The notes under the pieces: generated by a model
Database searches by the model: none
The model's input: the letters and a program-made list of their open reading frames with translations, nothing else
Told to the model about the DNA's origin: nothing
Position numbers and translations under genes: made by a program
In this document: in pieces, positions 42,713 to 51,000 of the stretch
How the letters are laid out: the number at the start of each line of letters is the position of its first letter
Position numbering within the stretch: position 1 is the first letter of the stretch
Source: JAENVU01 sp046598395
Lineage (GTDB): Bacteria > Actinomycetota > Acidimicrobiia > IMCC26256 > JAENVU01
Length of the DNA stretch: 64,000 nucleotides
Direction of reading: 5' to 3'
NCBI GenBank assembly: GCA_046598395.1
Contig: JBKJIQ010000025.1
Span: 16,568-80,567 of the forward strand

Positions 42713-43450
42713 ATGGGCATCCGAAATGACGGGCGCGAGCCCGACGAACTCCGACCGCTCACGTTCACGCGTGACTACACCGAGCTTGCGATGGGATCGG
42801 TCCTCGTCGAGTTCGGCCGCACCCGGGTGCTGTGTACCGCGTCGGTGGAGACCCGGGTGCCGCCATGGTTACGCGGGAGCGGCAAGGGCTGGGTGACGGC
42901 GGAGTACTCGATGCTGCCGGGGTCCACCCCCGAGCGCGTGAACCGCGAGGCGGCGAAGGGTAAGCAGAGCGGACGCACCCAGGAGATCCAACGCCTCATT
43001 GGTCGTTCACTGCGCGCGGTCACGGATCTGTCGATGTTGGCCGACGTACAGATCACGGTCGACTGCGATGCGCTCCAGGCCGATGGTGGGACGCGCACCG
43101 CATCGATCTGTGGTGGTTACCTCGCGCTGCACGACGCATGTGAGCGCCTCGTCGGGACGGGCGCGTTGAAAGCGAACCCGGTGCAAGACCAGTGCGGTGC
43201 TATTTCCGTGGGGATCGTCGGGGCATTGCCGAGTCTTGATCTCGACTATTCCGAGGACTCGACCGCGGACGTCGATATGAACGTGGTGATGACCGGCGCG
43301 GGTCGGTTCATCGAGGTGCAGGGCACGGCCGAGGGCGCAGCATTTAGCCGAGGTGAGCTCGACTCGATGCTCGGATTGGCCGAATCCGGCATTGCCCAGA
43401 TCTTCGAACTCCAACGCGAACTCCTCGCGGTCCCACCTGCTCCCCGATGA
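42713..43450 (+). CDS. rph: Ribonuclease PH
   Basis: 245 residues. Characteristic parts are PLTFTRDYTELAMGSVLVEFG, VTAEYSMLPGSTPERVNRE, KQSGRTQEIQRLIGRSLRA and TADVDMNVVMTGAGRFIEVQ. RNase PH trims tRNA 3' ends by phosphorolysis. ATG at 42713 follows GAGAGG. The stop codon is embedded in the first of three 15-bp tandem repeats that separate the gene from rdgB. It sits in the middle of the cassette and is cytoplasmic. Confidence 0.96.
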   Translation: MGIRNDGREPDELRPLTFTRDYTELAMGSVLVEFGRTRVLCTASVETRVPPWLRGSGKGWVTAEYSMLPGSTPERVNREAAKGKQSGRTQEIQRLIGRSLRAVTDLSMLADVQITVDCDALQADGGTRTASICGGYLALHDACERLVGTGALKANPVQDQCGAISVGIVGALPSLDLDYSEDSTADVDMNVVMTGAGRFIEVQGTAEGAAFSRGELDSMLGLAESGIAQIFELQRELLAVPPAPR

Positions 43451-43530
43451 ACGTCGGGCCGGTGAACGTCGGGCCGGTGAACGTCGGGCCGGTGTGCGGC
43501 GGGTGGGCGTCCGGCGGATGGTCCCGATGA
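43447..43530 (+). CDS. Possible 27-residue small ORF over the rph/rdgB junction
   Basis: The ATG at 43447 overlaps the rph stop (ATGA) and the frame runs to TGA at 43528-43530, overlapping the rdgB start at 43518. Three copies of a 15-bp repeat give a repeated NVGPV peptide, then CGGWASGGW. It could be a translated coupling peptide or just a by-product of repeat expansion. No homology is recognised, so it is uncertain. Confidence 0.25.
   Translation: MNVGPVNVGPVNVGPVCGGWASGGWSR
43448..43492. repeat. Three perfect 15-bp tandem repeats between rph and rdgB
   Basis: TGAACGTCGGGCCGG is repeated three times exactly (43448-43462, 43463-43477, 43478-43492). The first copy contains the rph stop codon. 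The unit length is a multiple of three, so every frame is conserved across copies. It separates the operon genes by 68 bp and may tune spacing or translation of rdgB. Confidence 0.85.
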
Positions 43531-44144
43531 TCGGCGCACCGCGCGTCGTGATCGCAACCGCGAATCCCGACAAAGCGCGCGAGATCGGTGCCGCATTGGC
43601 CGAAAGTGGGCTCGAGCTCGTCGATCGCCCCACCGACGTGCCCGAGGTGCAAGAGACCGGCGCCACTTTGGTGGCGAACGCGCGGCTCAAGGCCCAGGCC
43701 TTGGGTCAAGCGACCGGGATGGCGGCGCTCGCCGATGACACGGGGCTGGAGGTCGACTCTCTCGGTGGCGCGCCCGGCGTGTGGAGCGCTCGGTATGCCG
43801 GTCCGGACGCGACCTACGTGCAGAACGTCGAGAAGTTGCTCGCAGCGATGAGCCTCGCGATGCGCAACGCTCGCACTGCGCGGTTCCGAACGGCAATCGT
43901 GCTCACTCGTCCTGACGGGTCGGAGTTGGTGGCGACCGGAGTGGTGGAAGGCACCATCGCGGAGGCTCCGCGCGGTGAGGGCGGCTTTGGATATGACTCC
44001 GTGTTCGTGCCGGCGGCGGGCGGTGGTCGCACTTTCGCAGAGATGACGGGCGCGGAGAAGCAGCGAATTTCGCATCGGGGCCGGGCGTTACGAGACTTGG
44101 TCACACAGTTGCGCGAGGCTGCACCGACCGATCCCGAGGAGTAA
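43518..44144 (+). CDS. rdgB: RdgB/HAM1 non-canonical purine NTP pyrophosphatase
   Basis: 208 residues from ATG 43518. Motifs: VIATANPDKAREI, ETGATLVANARLKAQAL, ADDTGLEVDSLGGAPGVWSARYAG and GEGGFGYDSVFVP, all hallmark regions. The enzyme hydrolyses ITP, dITP and XTP. The frame is open upstream through the repeats (ERRAGERRAGERRAG) to 43353 inside rph, but that part is not conserved. It is the last core gene of the cassette. A 39-codon relic follows 3 bp after its stop. Confidence 0.94.
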   Translation: MVPMIGAPRVVIATANPDKAREIGAALAESGLELVDRPTDVPEVQETGATLVANARLKAQALGQATGMAALADDTGLEVDSLGGAPGVWSARYAGPDATYVQNVEKLLAAMSLAMRNARTARFRTAIVLTRPDGSELVATGVVEGTIAEAPRGEGGFGYDSVFVPAAGGGRTFAEMTGAEKQRISHRGRALRDLVTQLREAAPTDPEE

Positions 44145-44147
44145 CGC

Positions 44148-44267
44148 GTGCCGCTCGATCCCCAAGCCAAAGTGATGATCGATCTGATCGAGTCCTTCGG
44201 GTTCGTTTCGTTCACCGCGGACACGGACCCATCGGCAGAGCTCACGACCTACGCCGGTCTGGCCTAG
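44148..44267 (+). pseudogene. 39-codon remnant resembling an alpha/beta-hydrolase N-terminus
   Basis: A GTG start at 44148 (3 bp after the rdgB stop) reads PLDPQAKVMIDLIESFG, which matches the N-terminal helix of HSL-type esterases/hydrolases, then loses similarity and ends at TAG 44265-44267. Either a truncated gene or a small protein. Resemblance is limited to about 15 residues. Confidence 0.35.
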
Positions 44268-44274
44268 GACAGCA

Positions 44275-44832
44275 ATGGCCGTCATCGATCTTCCGGGGTT
44301 CGTTGCCGATCTCAAAGACCATGCGGTCGAGCATGGCTTTCATGTCCACGATGAGCGGCACTTCGTCGAGAGTTACTCACTGCGCCAGAACTGGGAAGTC
44401 GATCTGCACCCCGAAGAGGGTTGCGATGGTCCCGTCGACTTGTACTTATCGTTGGAAATCGACCCGCGAGTACTGCTGGGCTTCGAGGATGCGGTGATTG
44501 TGCGTGACGGCATGGAGGATCCGCCCGACGATTTCCATCTGCCGCTGTCCTTCACGTGGGCGCTCCCGCCGCTGCCCCATGCCCCCGACCTTCTCGTACT
44601 GGCCACAGATCTCGCCGCAGTGGGCGGACCCGATCTACCGCTCGAGGTGTCCGCGATCGACTCGTATCCCTCGGTTACCGACGCGCCCGAGACCAGCCTG
44701 CGCGTGGTCGGCCATCAGCGCGTGTCGCTGTTGCGGATTCGGGACGGCGAAGAAGTGCCGTGCGAAACACTCGATCGGTGCCTCACCGTGAGTCGATACC
44801 TGTTGGAGCGGGCGCCGGACTGGCTCGGCTAG
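44275..44832 (+). CDS. Hypothetical protein
   Basis: 185 residues, acidic and soluble, with no signal or membrane segments. Opening AVIDLPGFVADLKDHAVEHGFHV and central stretch NWEVDLHPEEGCDGPVDLYLSLEIDPR are not assigned to any family by me. The C-terminus SRYLLERAPDWLG might be conserved. ATG at 44275 lies 8 bp after the stop of the hydrolase relic. It is read in the same direction as the cassette and may belong to its transcript. No function proposed. Confidence 0.6.
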   Translation: MAVIDLPGFVADLKDHAVEHGFHVHDERHFVESYSLRQNWEVDLHPEEGCDGPVDLYLSLEIDPRVLLGFEDAVIVRDGMEDPPDDFHLPLSFTWALPPLPHAPDLLVLATDLAAVGGPDLPLEVSAIDSYPSVTDAPETSLRVVGHQRVSLLRIRDGEEVPCETLDRCLTVSRYLLERAPDWLG

Positions 44833-44906
44833 CCCTTGCTGGCCGTGTTCACCTGATCAGGGCGCAGTGATCGCGACTCCCCGTTCACATCTGCCAGGAT
44901 GCTGCG

Positions 44907-45299
44907 GTGCCTATGCGTATGGATTGTCGTCATTACGAATCACGGACCTACCCAACCGGCGAGACCGTACGGAAGTGCCAACTCGATCTTGCGCCCGAGG
45001 CGCCTTGGCGTTGTCCTGACGCGTGTCCGAGTTTCGCGAAGCGCGTCTTCGACGTGGGGTGGCAATACGGGAGCTTTGGCGCCACGGCCGGCCAGGCCGC
45101 GCCACCAGAGCCCGAGGGTGAAGATGTTGCGGCGCTGCTCGACGCGGCCGAAGACATCGTCAATGCCGCGGCGCCGGACATCCTGGCTGAGTTCGAACAG
45201 CAGAAGTCCCGTCGGCCGTTCCGGCGCAAGGCCAAAGGCGCGGGCGGCGGAACCGGTAAGGCGAACGGCAAGAAGGGGAAGAAGCGCAAGAAGAAGTGA
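44907..45299 (+). CDS. Cys-rich N-terminus/Lys-rich C-terminus small protein
   Basis: 130 residues. Residues about 7-45 contain Cys7, Cys24, Cys36 and Cys40 plus His9 (MDCRHYES, RKCQLDL, WRCPDACPSF), suggesting a zinc-binding knuckle. The middle has an acidic helix (VAALLDAAEDIVNAAAPDILAEFE). The last 35 residues are almost entirely Lys/Arg/Gly. Such a tail could bind nucleic acid. The start GTG at 44907 follows AGGA; later ATGs at 44913 and 44919 are possible. No family recognised; it is convergent with the tRNA-Leu gene. Confidence 0.6.
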   Translation: MPMRMDCRHYESRTYPTGETVRKCQLDLAPEAPWRCPDACPSFAKRVFDVGWQYGSFGATAGQAAPPEPEGEDVAALLDAAEDIVNAAAPDILAEFEQQKSRRPFRRKAKGAGGGTGKANGKKGKKRKKK

Positions 45300-45300
45300 G

Positions 45301-45381
45301 TGCGAGCGGAGGGAGTCGAACCCTCATCCCCGAAGAGACCGGGTCCTAAACCCGGCGCGTATGCCGTTCCGCCACGCTCGC
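45301..45381 (-). tRNA. tRNA-Leu (anticodon TAG)
   Basis: 81-nt cloverleaf with 5' GCGAGCG pairing to CGCTCGC, anticodon stem CCGGG/CCCGG with loop TTTAGGA (anticodon TAG), and the longer variable region of a class II tRNA. No CCA is encoded. The 5' end is 7 nt downstream of the stop of the large GGDEF-EAL gene on the same strand. Confidence 0.92.
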
Positions 45382-45388
45382 ATGATGG

Positions 45389-48082
45389 TCAGTGTCGCGC
45401 ATCGAGATCACCGAACGTGCGTTGATTGGACAGGCCCAAGAGATCATCGAGCGCGATGGGTGGTGAGAACAGGTATCCCTGCCCAAAGGTGCAGCCGAGT
45501 TCTCGCAGGGTGTCCCGCTGGCGCACCGTCTCGACTCCCTCCGCAACGACGTCGAGGCCGAGGCCACGAGCAAGCCCGATAATCCCCGCGATAATCGTGA
45601 GATTGGATGCGTCGTCGCCGATCTCACTCGTGAAGCTGCGGTCGATCTTTACGACGTCGACCGGCAGTCGTCGCAGGTAGCTCAGCGAGGAATAGCCCGT
45701 TCCGAAGTCGTCGATTGCGAGTTTGACCCCGAGCGATCGAAGGGCAACGAGGGTCGCGATCGCAGTCTCCACCTCGTCGAGCACCGCGCTTTCCGTGATT
45801 TCGATGCAGAGTCGATGTGCAGCCACGTCGTGCTCGTTGAGCGTGCGGCGGACCCGTTCGACGAGATCAGGTTGCGCGAGTTCGCGCGGTGCGAGGTTGA
45901 TCGCGACCATGGGCAACGCCAACTCGGTGATGCTGCCCATTGCGCCGACCGCGAGGGCGAGGACCTCGCGGCCGATGGCAACGATGAGGCCGGATGCCTC
46001 TGCCGCAGGCAGAAACTGGTCGGGCGGGAGCAGCCCACGCTCGGGGTGTTGCCATCGCACGAGCCCTTCGGCCCCGGTGATCTCACCGGTCTGCAGCGCC
46101 ACGACGGGTTGATATCGCAAGAAGAGCTGATGGTCGGAGAGGGCATGGTGCAGGTCGGTCTCGGTCTCGAGTGCCGCTGCCGTTGCCGCTCGGAGTGCCT
46201 CATCGAACACCTCGTAGCGGTTGCGGCCCCGGTCTTTGGCGCGGTACGCGGCCGCGTCGGCGCTGCGAAGGACGTCCCCCGCGCTGGTACCCGGTTCCAC
46301 GAACGCGATGCCGATACTCGCGGTGACGAAGACAGTGCGGCCGTGCACGGTGAATGGATCGCGCAACACGCTCGCGATGCGGCCCGCAATAATCTCGGCC
46401 TCATTGGGATCATCCAAATCGGAACACACGATCACGAACTCGTCGCCACCGGTGCGCGTCGCGAGGTCCGAACTGCGCATCACGCTGCACAACCTGCGGC
46501 TGAGTTGAATGAGGAGCTCGTCACCTGCGGTGTGGCCGAGCGCGTCGTTGACCAACTTGAATCGATCGAGGTCAACGAAGAGCACGGCCGTGGTGGTTTG
46601 TCGGCGATGGGCGCGCGCCACCGCGCGGTCGAGGTGCTCGAGGAGCAACGTGCGATTGGGAAGGCCAGTCAGTGGATCGTGAGACGCCTCGTGTGCGAGC
46701 CGGTGCTCCAGTGCCTTGCGATCGCCGAGGTCGAGCATCGCACCATCGATCCACACCGCGGCGCCGGATGGATCGAAGATCATTTGGCCACGTTCCTCTA
46801 CCCATCGGAGCGTGCCGTCACGGTGTTGGAACTGATATTCAACGCTGTAGGAACCGCCGCAGATGAGGCTGTCCTGAATCATTTGATCCAAGCGAATCTG
46901 GTGTTCCGCAACGACCAGGTCGTAGAGCTCGAGTTCATGGCGCAGGAACACATCGGGTGGGTAGCCAGTGAGATCTTCGATGGCATCGCTGATGAAGATG
47001 TCTCGGTAGGGCGGTATGGGCTCGCAGCGGAAGACCGCCCCCGGTACGTTCGCGATCAGGGCGTCGAGCCGCTTCTCGCTCGCGCTGAGTTCGGCCTCGG
47101 TTCGCTTCCGATCGGATACATCGCGAACGTTCATGATGATGCCCTGAATCGCCGGGTCGTCGAAGCGGCTGAACGCCTTGAGCTCAATCGGGATCCAACG
47201 GCCGTCGGCATGACGGATGCGCATCGGATTCGTGGCGTGGTAGCCGGGGTCGAGCGCGGCCTTCATCAGCTCATCGCCGGCGAATGCAATGTCCTCGGGG
47301 TGAACCAGGTCGAGGGCGTTCGTGGCGAAGAGGTCCTCCGGGGTGTATCCGAAGAGCTCCTCGCCCATCGGTTGATGGGAGACCACTCCGGTCGCGTCGA
47401 TGATGATGATTGCATCGCTCGAACTCATAGCGACCGACCGCAGTCGGCTGTCCGATACGGCGGCCTCGAGTTCAGCATCGCGGCGAGCGAGGGTGGAAGC
47501 GATCAAGTTCGCGACGACATCGAGCAACGCGATGTCGTCGGCGGACCACGACCGTGGCACCTGTACCGTTTGGATGCCGAGCGTGCCGACGGCATGACCG
47601 TTGCGGACCAAGGGCACCGCGAGGAGCGACTGGACTCCAAACGCGGCGAGTACGGCCCACGCGGACGTGGGCGAGTCGGCCTCCGGATCGTCGGGCGTTG
47701 GCGCACCGATCGAGAGCGGACTGAGGTTGCGGAGAAGATCGCGCCATACGGGGAATGGCTCGGTTGATTGCCAGTCGGCGACGTCTCGGGTGAACGAGGT
47801 GTCGTGGTTGGACCACGCATGGGTTCGGCACATGAGTGCCATGTCCGCGGAGGCGCGGAAGACGAAGACGTCGTCGGCTCCGGTGTAATCGGCAACACGA
47901 GCCAACACTTGGTCGACCGAGTCGTCGATATCGGCGGGCTGGGTTTCGACCATCGCGGCGGCGATGTCGGCGATCAGATCGCTACGGATATGGCTGTGCG
48001 CCAATGCCGCGTGCGCGGCGTGGAGCTCCGCGTCAGAGCCAATCCCCGCAGACTCACGACTCCGGCGCCAGTGGTTCCTCAT
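45389..48082 (-). CDS. GAF/PAS-GGDEF-EAL protein (EGL variant)
   Basis: 897 residues from ATG 48082, overlapping the stop of the upstream paralogue as ATGA. A GAF-like domain spans about residues 20-190, two PAS domains about 200-315 and 325-440 (LFGYTPEDLFATNALDLVHPED among them), GGDEF about 445-615 with the motif RTGGDEFVIV and I-site RSSD, and EAL about 625-880. The EAL site is ITGAEGLVRWQHP: Glu kept, Ala to Gly. Downstream catalytic residues are intact: IEITESAVL, AIDDFGTGYSSLSY, VVKIDRSF. It should bind c-di-GMP and may both make and break it. Cytoplasmic. An in-frame extension to 48190 was rejected. Confidence 0.9.
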   Translation of the reverse strand: MRNHWRRSRESAGIGSDAELHAAHAALAHSHIRSDLIADIAAAMVETQPADIDDSVDQVLARVADYTGADDVFVFRASADMALMCRTHAWSNHDTSFTRDVADWQSTEPFPVWRDLLRNLSPLSIGAPTPDDPEADSPTSAWAVLAAFGVQSLLAVPLVRNGHAVGTLGIQTVQVPRSWSADDIALLDVVANLIASTLARRDAELEAAVSDSRLRSVAMSSSDAIIIIDATGVVSHQPMGEELFGYTPEDLFATNALDLVHPEDIAFAGDELMKAALDPGYHATNPMRIRHADGRWIPIELKAFSRFDDPAIQGIIMNVRDVSDRKRTEAELSASEKRLDALIANVPGAVFRCEPIPPYRDIFISDAIEDLTGYPPDVFLRHELELYDLVVAEHQIRLDQMIQDSLICGGSYSVEYQFQHRDGTLRWVEERGQMIFDPSGAAVWIDGAMLDLGDRKALEHRLAHEASHDPLTGLPNRTLLLEHLDRAVARAHRRQTTTAVLFVDLDRFKLVNDALGHTAGDELLIQLSRRLCSVMRSSDLATRTGGDEFVIVCSDLDDPNEAEIIAGRIASVLRDPFTVHGRTVFVTASIGIAFVEPGTSAGDVLRSADAAAYRAKDRGRNRYEVFDEALRAATAAALETETDLHHALSDHQLFLRYQPVVALQTGEITGAEGLVRWQHPERGLLPPDQFLPAAEASGLIVAIGREVLALAVGAMGSITELALPMVAINLAPRELAQPDLVERVRRTLNEHDVAAHRLCIEITESAVLDEVETAIATLVALRSLGVKLAIDDFGTGYSSLSYLRRLPVDVVKIDRSFTSEIGDDASNLTIIAGIIGLARGLGLDVVAEGVETVRQRDTLRELGCTFGQGYLFSPPIALDDLLGLSNQRTFGDLDARH

Positions 48083-51000
48083 CGCGGCGCGGATTCGACG
48101 CGACCGACGTGTATCCGCTCGAAGTCGATGGCGAGAAGGTCGTCGATGGCCACGGGAGCAGAAAAGAGATACCCCTGCCCCAGCGTGCACCCGAGGTCCT
48201 GGAGGACCTTCAGCTGACGGTGAGTTTCGATGCCTTCGGCGATCACCTCGAGGCCCAGCCCGTGCGCGAGGCCGATGATGCCCGCCACAATGGTCACGTT
48301 CGCGCCGTCGGCGCCGATCTCACTCGTGAAGGACTTATCGATCTTCACCACGTCGACCGGGAGCCGACGGAGATAGCTGAGCGACGAGTACCCCGTCCCG
48401 AAGTCATCGATGGCCAGGCGCAGACCGAGGTCGCGCAGGGCCTGGAGCGTGGCAATGGCAGTCTCGACTTCGTCGAGCACCGCACTCTCGGTGATCTCGA
48501 TACAGAGCCGTTCGGGCGCGACCCCCCGCGCGGTCAGGTGGTCGCGGACTGCGTCGACCAGATCCGGTTGCGCGAGTTCGCGCGGCGATACGTTCATCGC
48601 GATGGTGGGAACCAGGGATTCCGGGAGGTCGCTGAGCGCGCCGATCACCAAATCAAGCACCTGCCGGCCGATTGGCACGATCAGGCCGGACGCCTCGGCG
48701 GCCGGAAGGAACTCGTCGGGCGCCAAGGATCCGCGCACCGGGTGGTGCCAACGGACGAGCGCCTCGGTGCCGACGAGTCGACCGGTTGCCAGCTCGACCA
48801 CTGGTTGATAGCGGAGGAAGAGTTGGTGTCGTTCGATGGCTCGATGGAGGTCGGTCTCGATCTCGAGCGCGGCTGCGGTCGCGGTGCGCAGGACATCGTC
48901 GAAGACTTCGTAGCGGTTGCGACCGCGTTCCTTGGCTCGGTACGCGGCCGCGTCGGCGTTTCTGAGGAGGTCGCCGGCATCGCAGCGGTCGTCGGCCAGC
49001 GCGATTCCAATGCTGGCGCTCACGAAGACTGTACGGCCGGCGATGGTGAACGGGTCGCGCAATACCTCGGCGATCCGCCGAGCGATCGCTTCGGCATCTC
49101 CAGTCGAGTTCAGCTCAGAACAGACCACCACAAACTCGTCCCCGCCGGTGCGCGCTCCCAGATCGGAACCGCGCAGCACGCTGCGGAGCCTCTGGGAGAA
49201 ATGCACGAGGAGTTCGTCGCCCGCGGCGTGGCCCATGGCGTCGTTCACCAATTTGAAGCGATCGAGGTCGAGGAACAGGGCTGCGACAACGGTGCCGGAA
49301 CGGCGCGAGCGGGCGATCGTGGAGTGAAGATGGTCCATGAGCAGCACCCGGTTGGGAAGCCCGGTGAGCGGGTCGTGGCCTGCGTCATGGGCCAGGCGTT
49401 CTTCGAGTTGTTTGCGCTCGGTGAGATCGGACATGGCCCCATCGATCCAAGCCCGCTCGCCGGCATCGTCGAGTATGACCTGGCCGCGTTCCTCGACCCA
49501 ACGGAGGGATCCGTCTCGATGTCGGAACTGAAACTCGACGCGGTAGGGCAGCCCCCGTTTCGTGCTGTCGTCGATAGCGTGATCAACGGTTGCCCGATGC
49601 TCGGGGATGATGCGGTCGTACAAGTCCATCTCGCCCCGGAGAAAGGTTTCGGGGCTATAGCCCGTGAGGTCTTCGATGGCGTCACTGATGAAGAGGTCGC
49701 GGTACGGAGCGCGAGGCTCGCATCGAAAGACGGCGCCAGGAATGTTGGCGATGAGGTGAGTCAACCGAGTCTCGGTGTCTCGAGTTTCGTCTTGGGCCAC
49801 GACGCGAGCAGTGATGTCGAAGATGAATCCTTCGAGAAACTCCGCCTCGCCGGACTCTGAATAGATCACTCGCCCGTGCTCGGACAGCCAGCGGGTGGTG
49901 CCGTCGCGATGTCGGATCGGGTACTCGATGACGTACGGGACGTGCTCCGCGATCGCATACTCGAGTTCGCGGTCGGTGCGGTGGCGATGCTCGGCCAGGA
50001 TCAGGTCATCGAAAACGACGACGTCGCGACGAATGTCATCGAGGGAATAGCCGGTGACTTCGGCCATCATTTCGCTCACGTATTCGTCGGCGTAGGGCGG
50101 CTGCGCCGAACACCGAAACACGATTCCCGGCAGGGTGTCGATCATCGCCGCGACCCGTCCGTTGGCCTCACGGAGTCGATATTCGGCCTGGTCGCGCTCG
50201 GTGACATCGCGAACGTTCATGACCAAGCCGTCGATCCCAGGTTCGTCGAATCGGCTCGAAATGACGAGTTCGATGGGGACCCAGTGGCCATCGAAGTGAC
50301 GGATGCGGATTGCATTGGTGGCGTGATACTGCGGATCCGCGATGGCCTTGACCATCTCGTTCATCGAGAAGTCGAGGTCGTCTGGATGAACGAGATCAAG
50401 CGCGTTCATGCCGAACAGGCCTTCGGGCGTGTATCCGAAGAGTTGCTCGCCGATGGGCATGTGGCTGATGCGAGCATCGCGATCGAGCACGATGATGGCA
50501 TCGGTGGATTGCGCGACCAGCGCCCGGAATCGCGCTTCGGCGGCGCGGGATTCGAGATTCGCATCACGGCGCGCCAGCGCCGAACCAATGATGTCGGTGG
50601 TCACTTGGAGAAGCCCGATGTCCTCCTCGCCCCAGGTACGCGGCCGGCCGGCAACATCGATGGCCAGGTAACCGACGGCGGCGCCTCCACGAACGAGCGG
50701 GACCGCAAGCGTGGCACCGATGCCGAGATGGCGGAGCTGAGCCCGCTCGACCGGCCAGTCACCGTCCACCGGACCGGCATCATCGACGGCAATGACCTCG
50801 AGGTTCTCGATCCGCTGGCGCCATGCCGGAAAGGACTCGACGGAGATCACTCGGTCGGTGTCGGCAGTCCACTCGTGCCCCGGACGACACCAGGCATGGG
50901 TTCTCGACGCGGTCTCTGAGTCGGGCGATACCCGAAAGAGCGAGGCGCGGTCCGCTTCGGTGTGATGTCCGATCGCTTCGAGCGCATGGACAACGGCGGT

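Noticed and set aside
45815..49860. Two rightward open frames of about 650 and 674 codons opposite the GGDEF-EAL genes
   Set aside because: They are antisense to intact, well-recognised catalytic domains, and contain no recognisable family or ribosome site.
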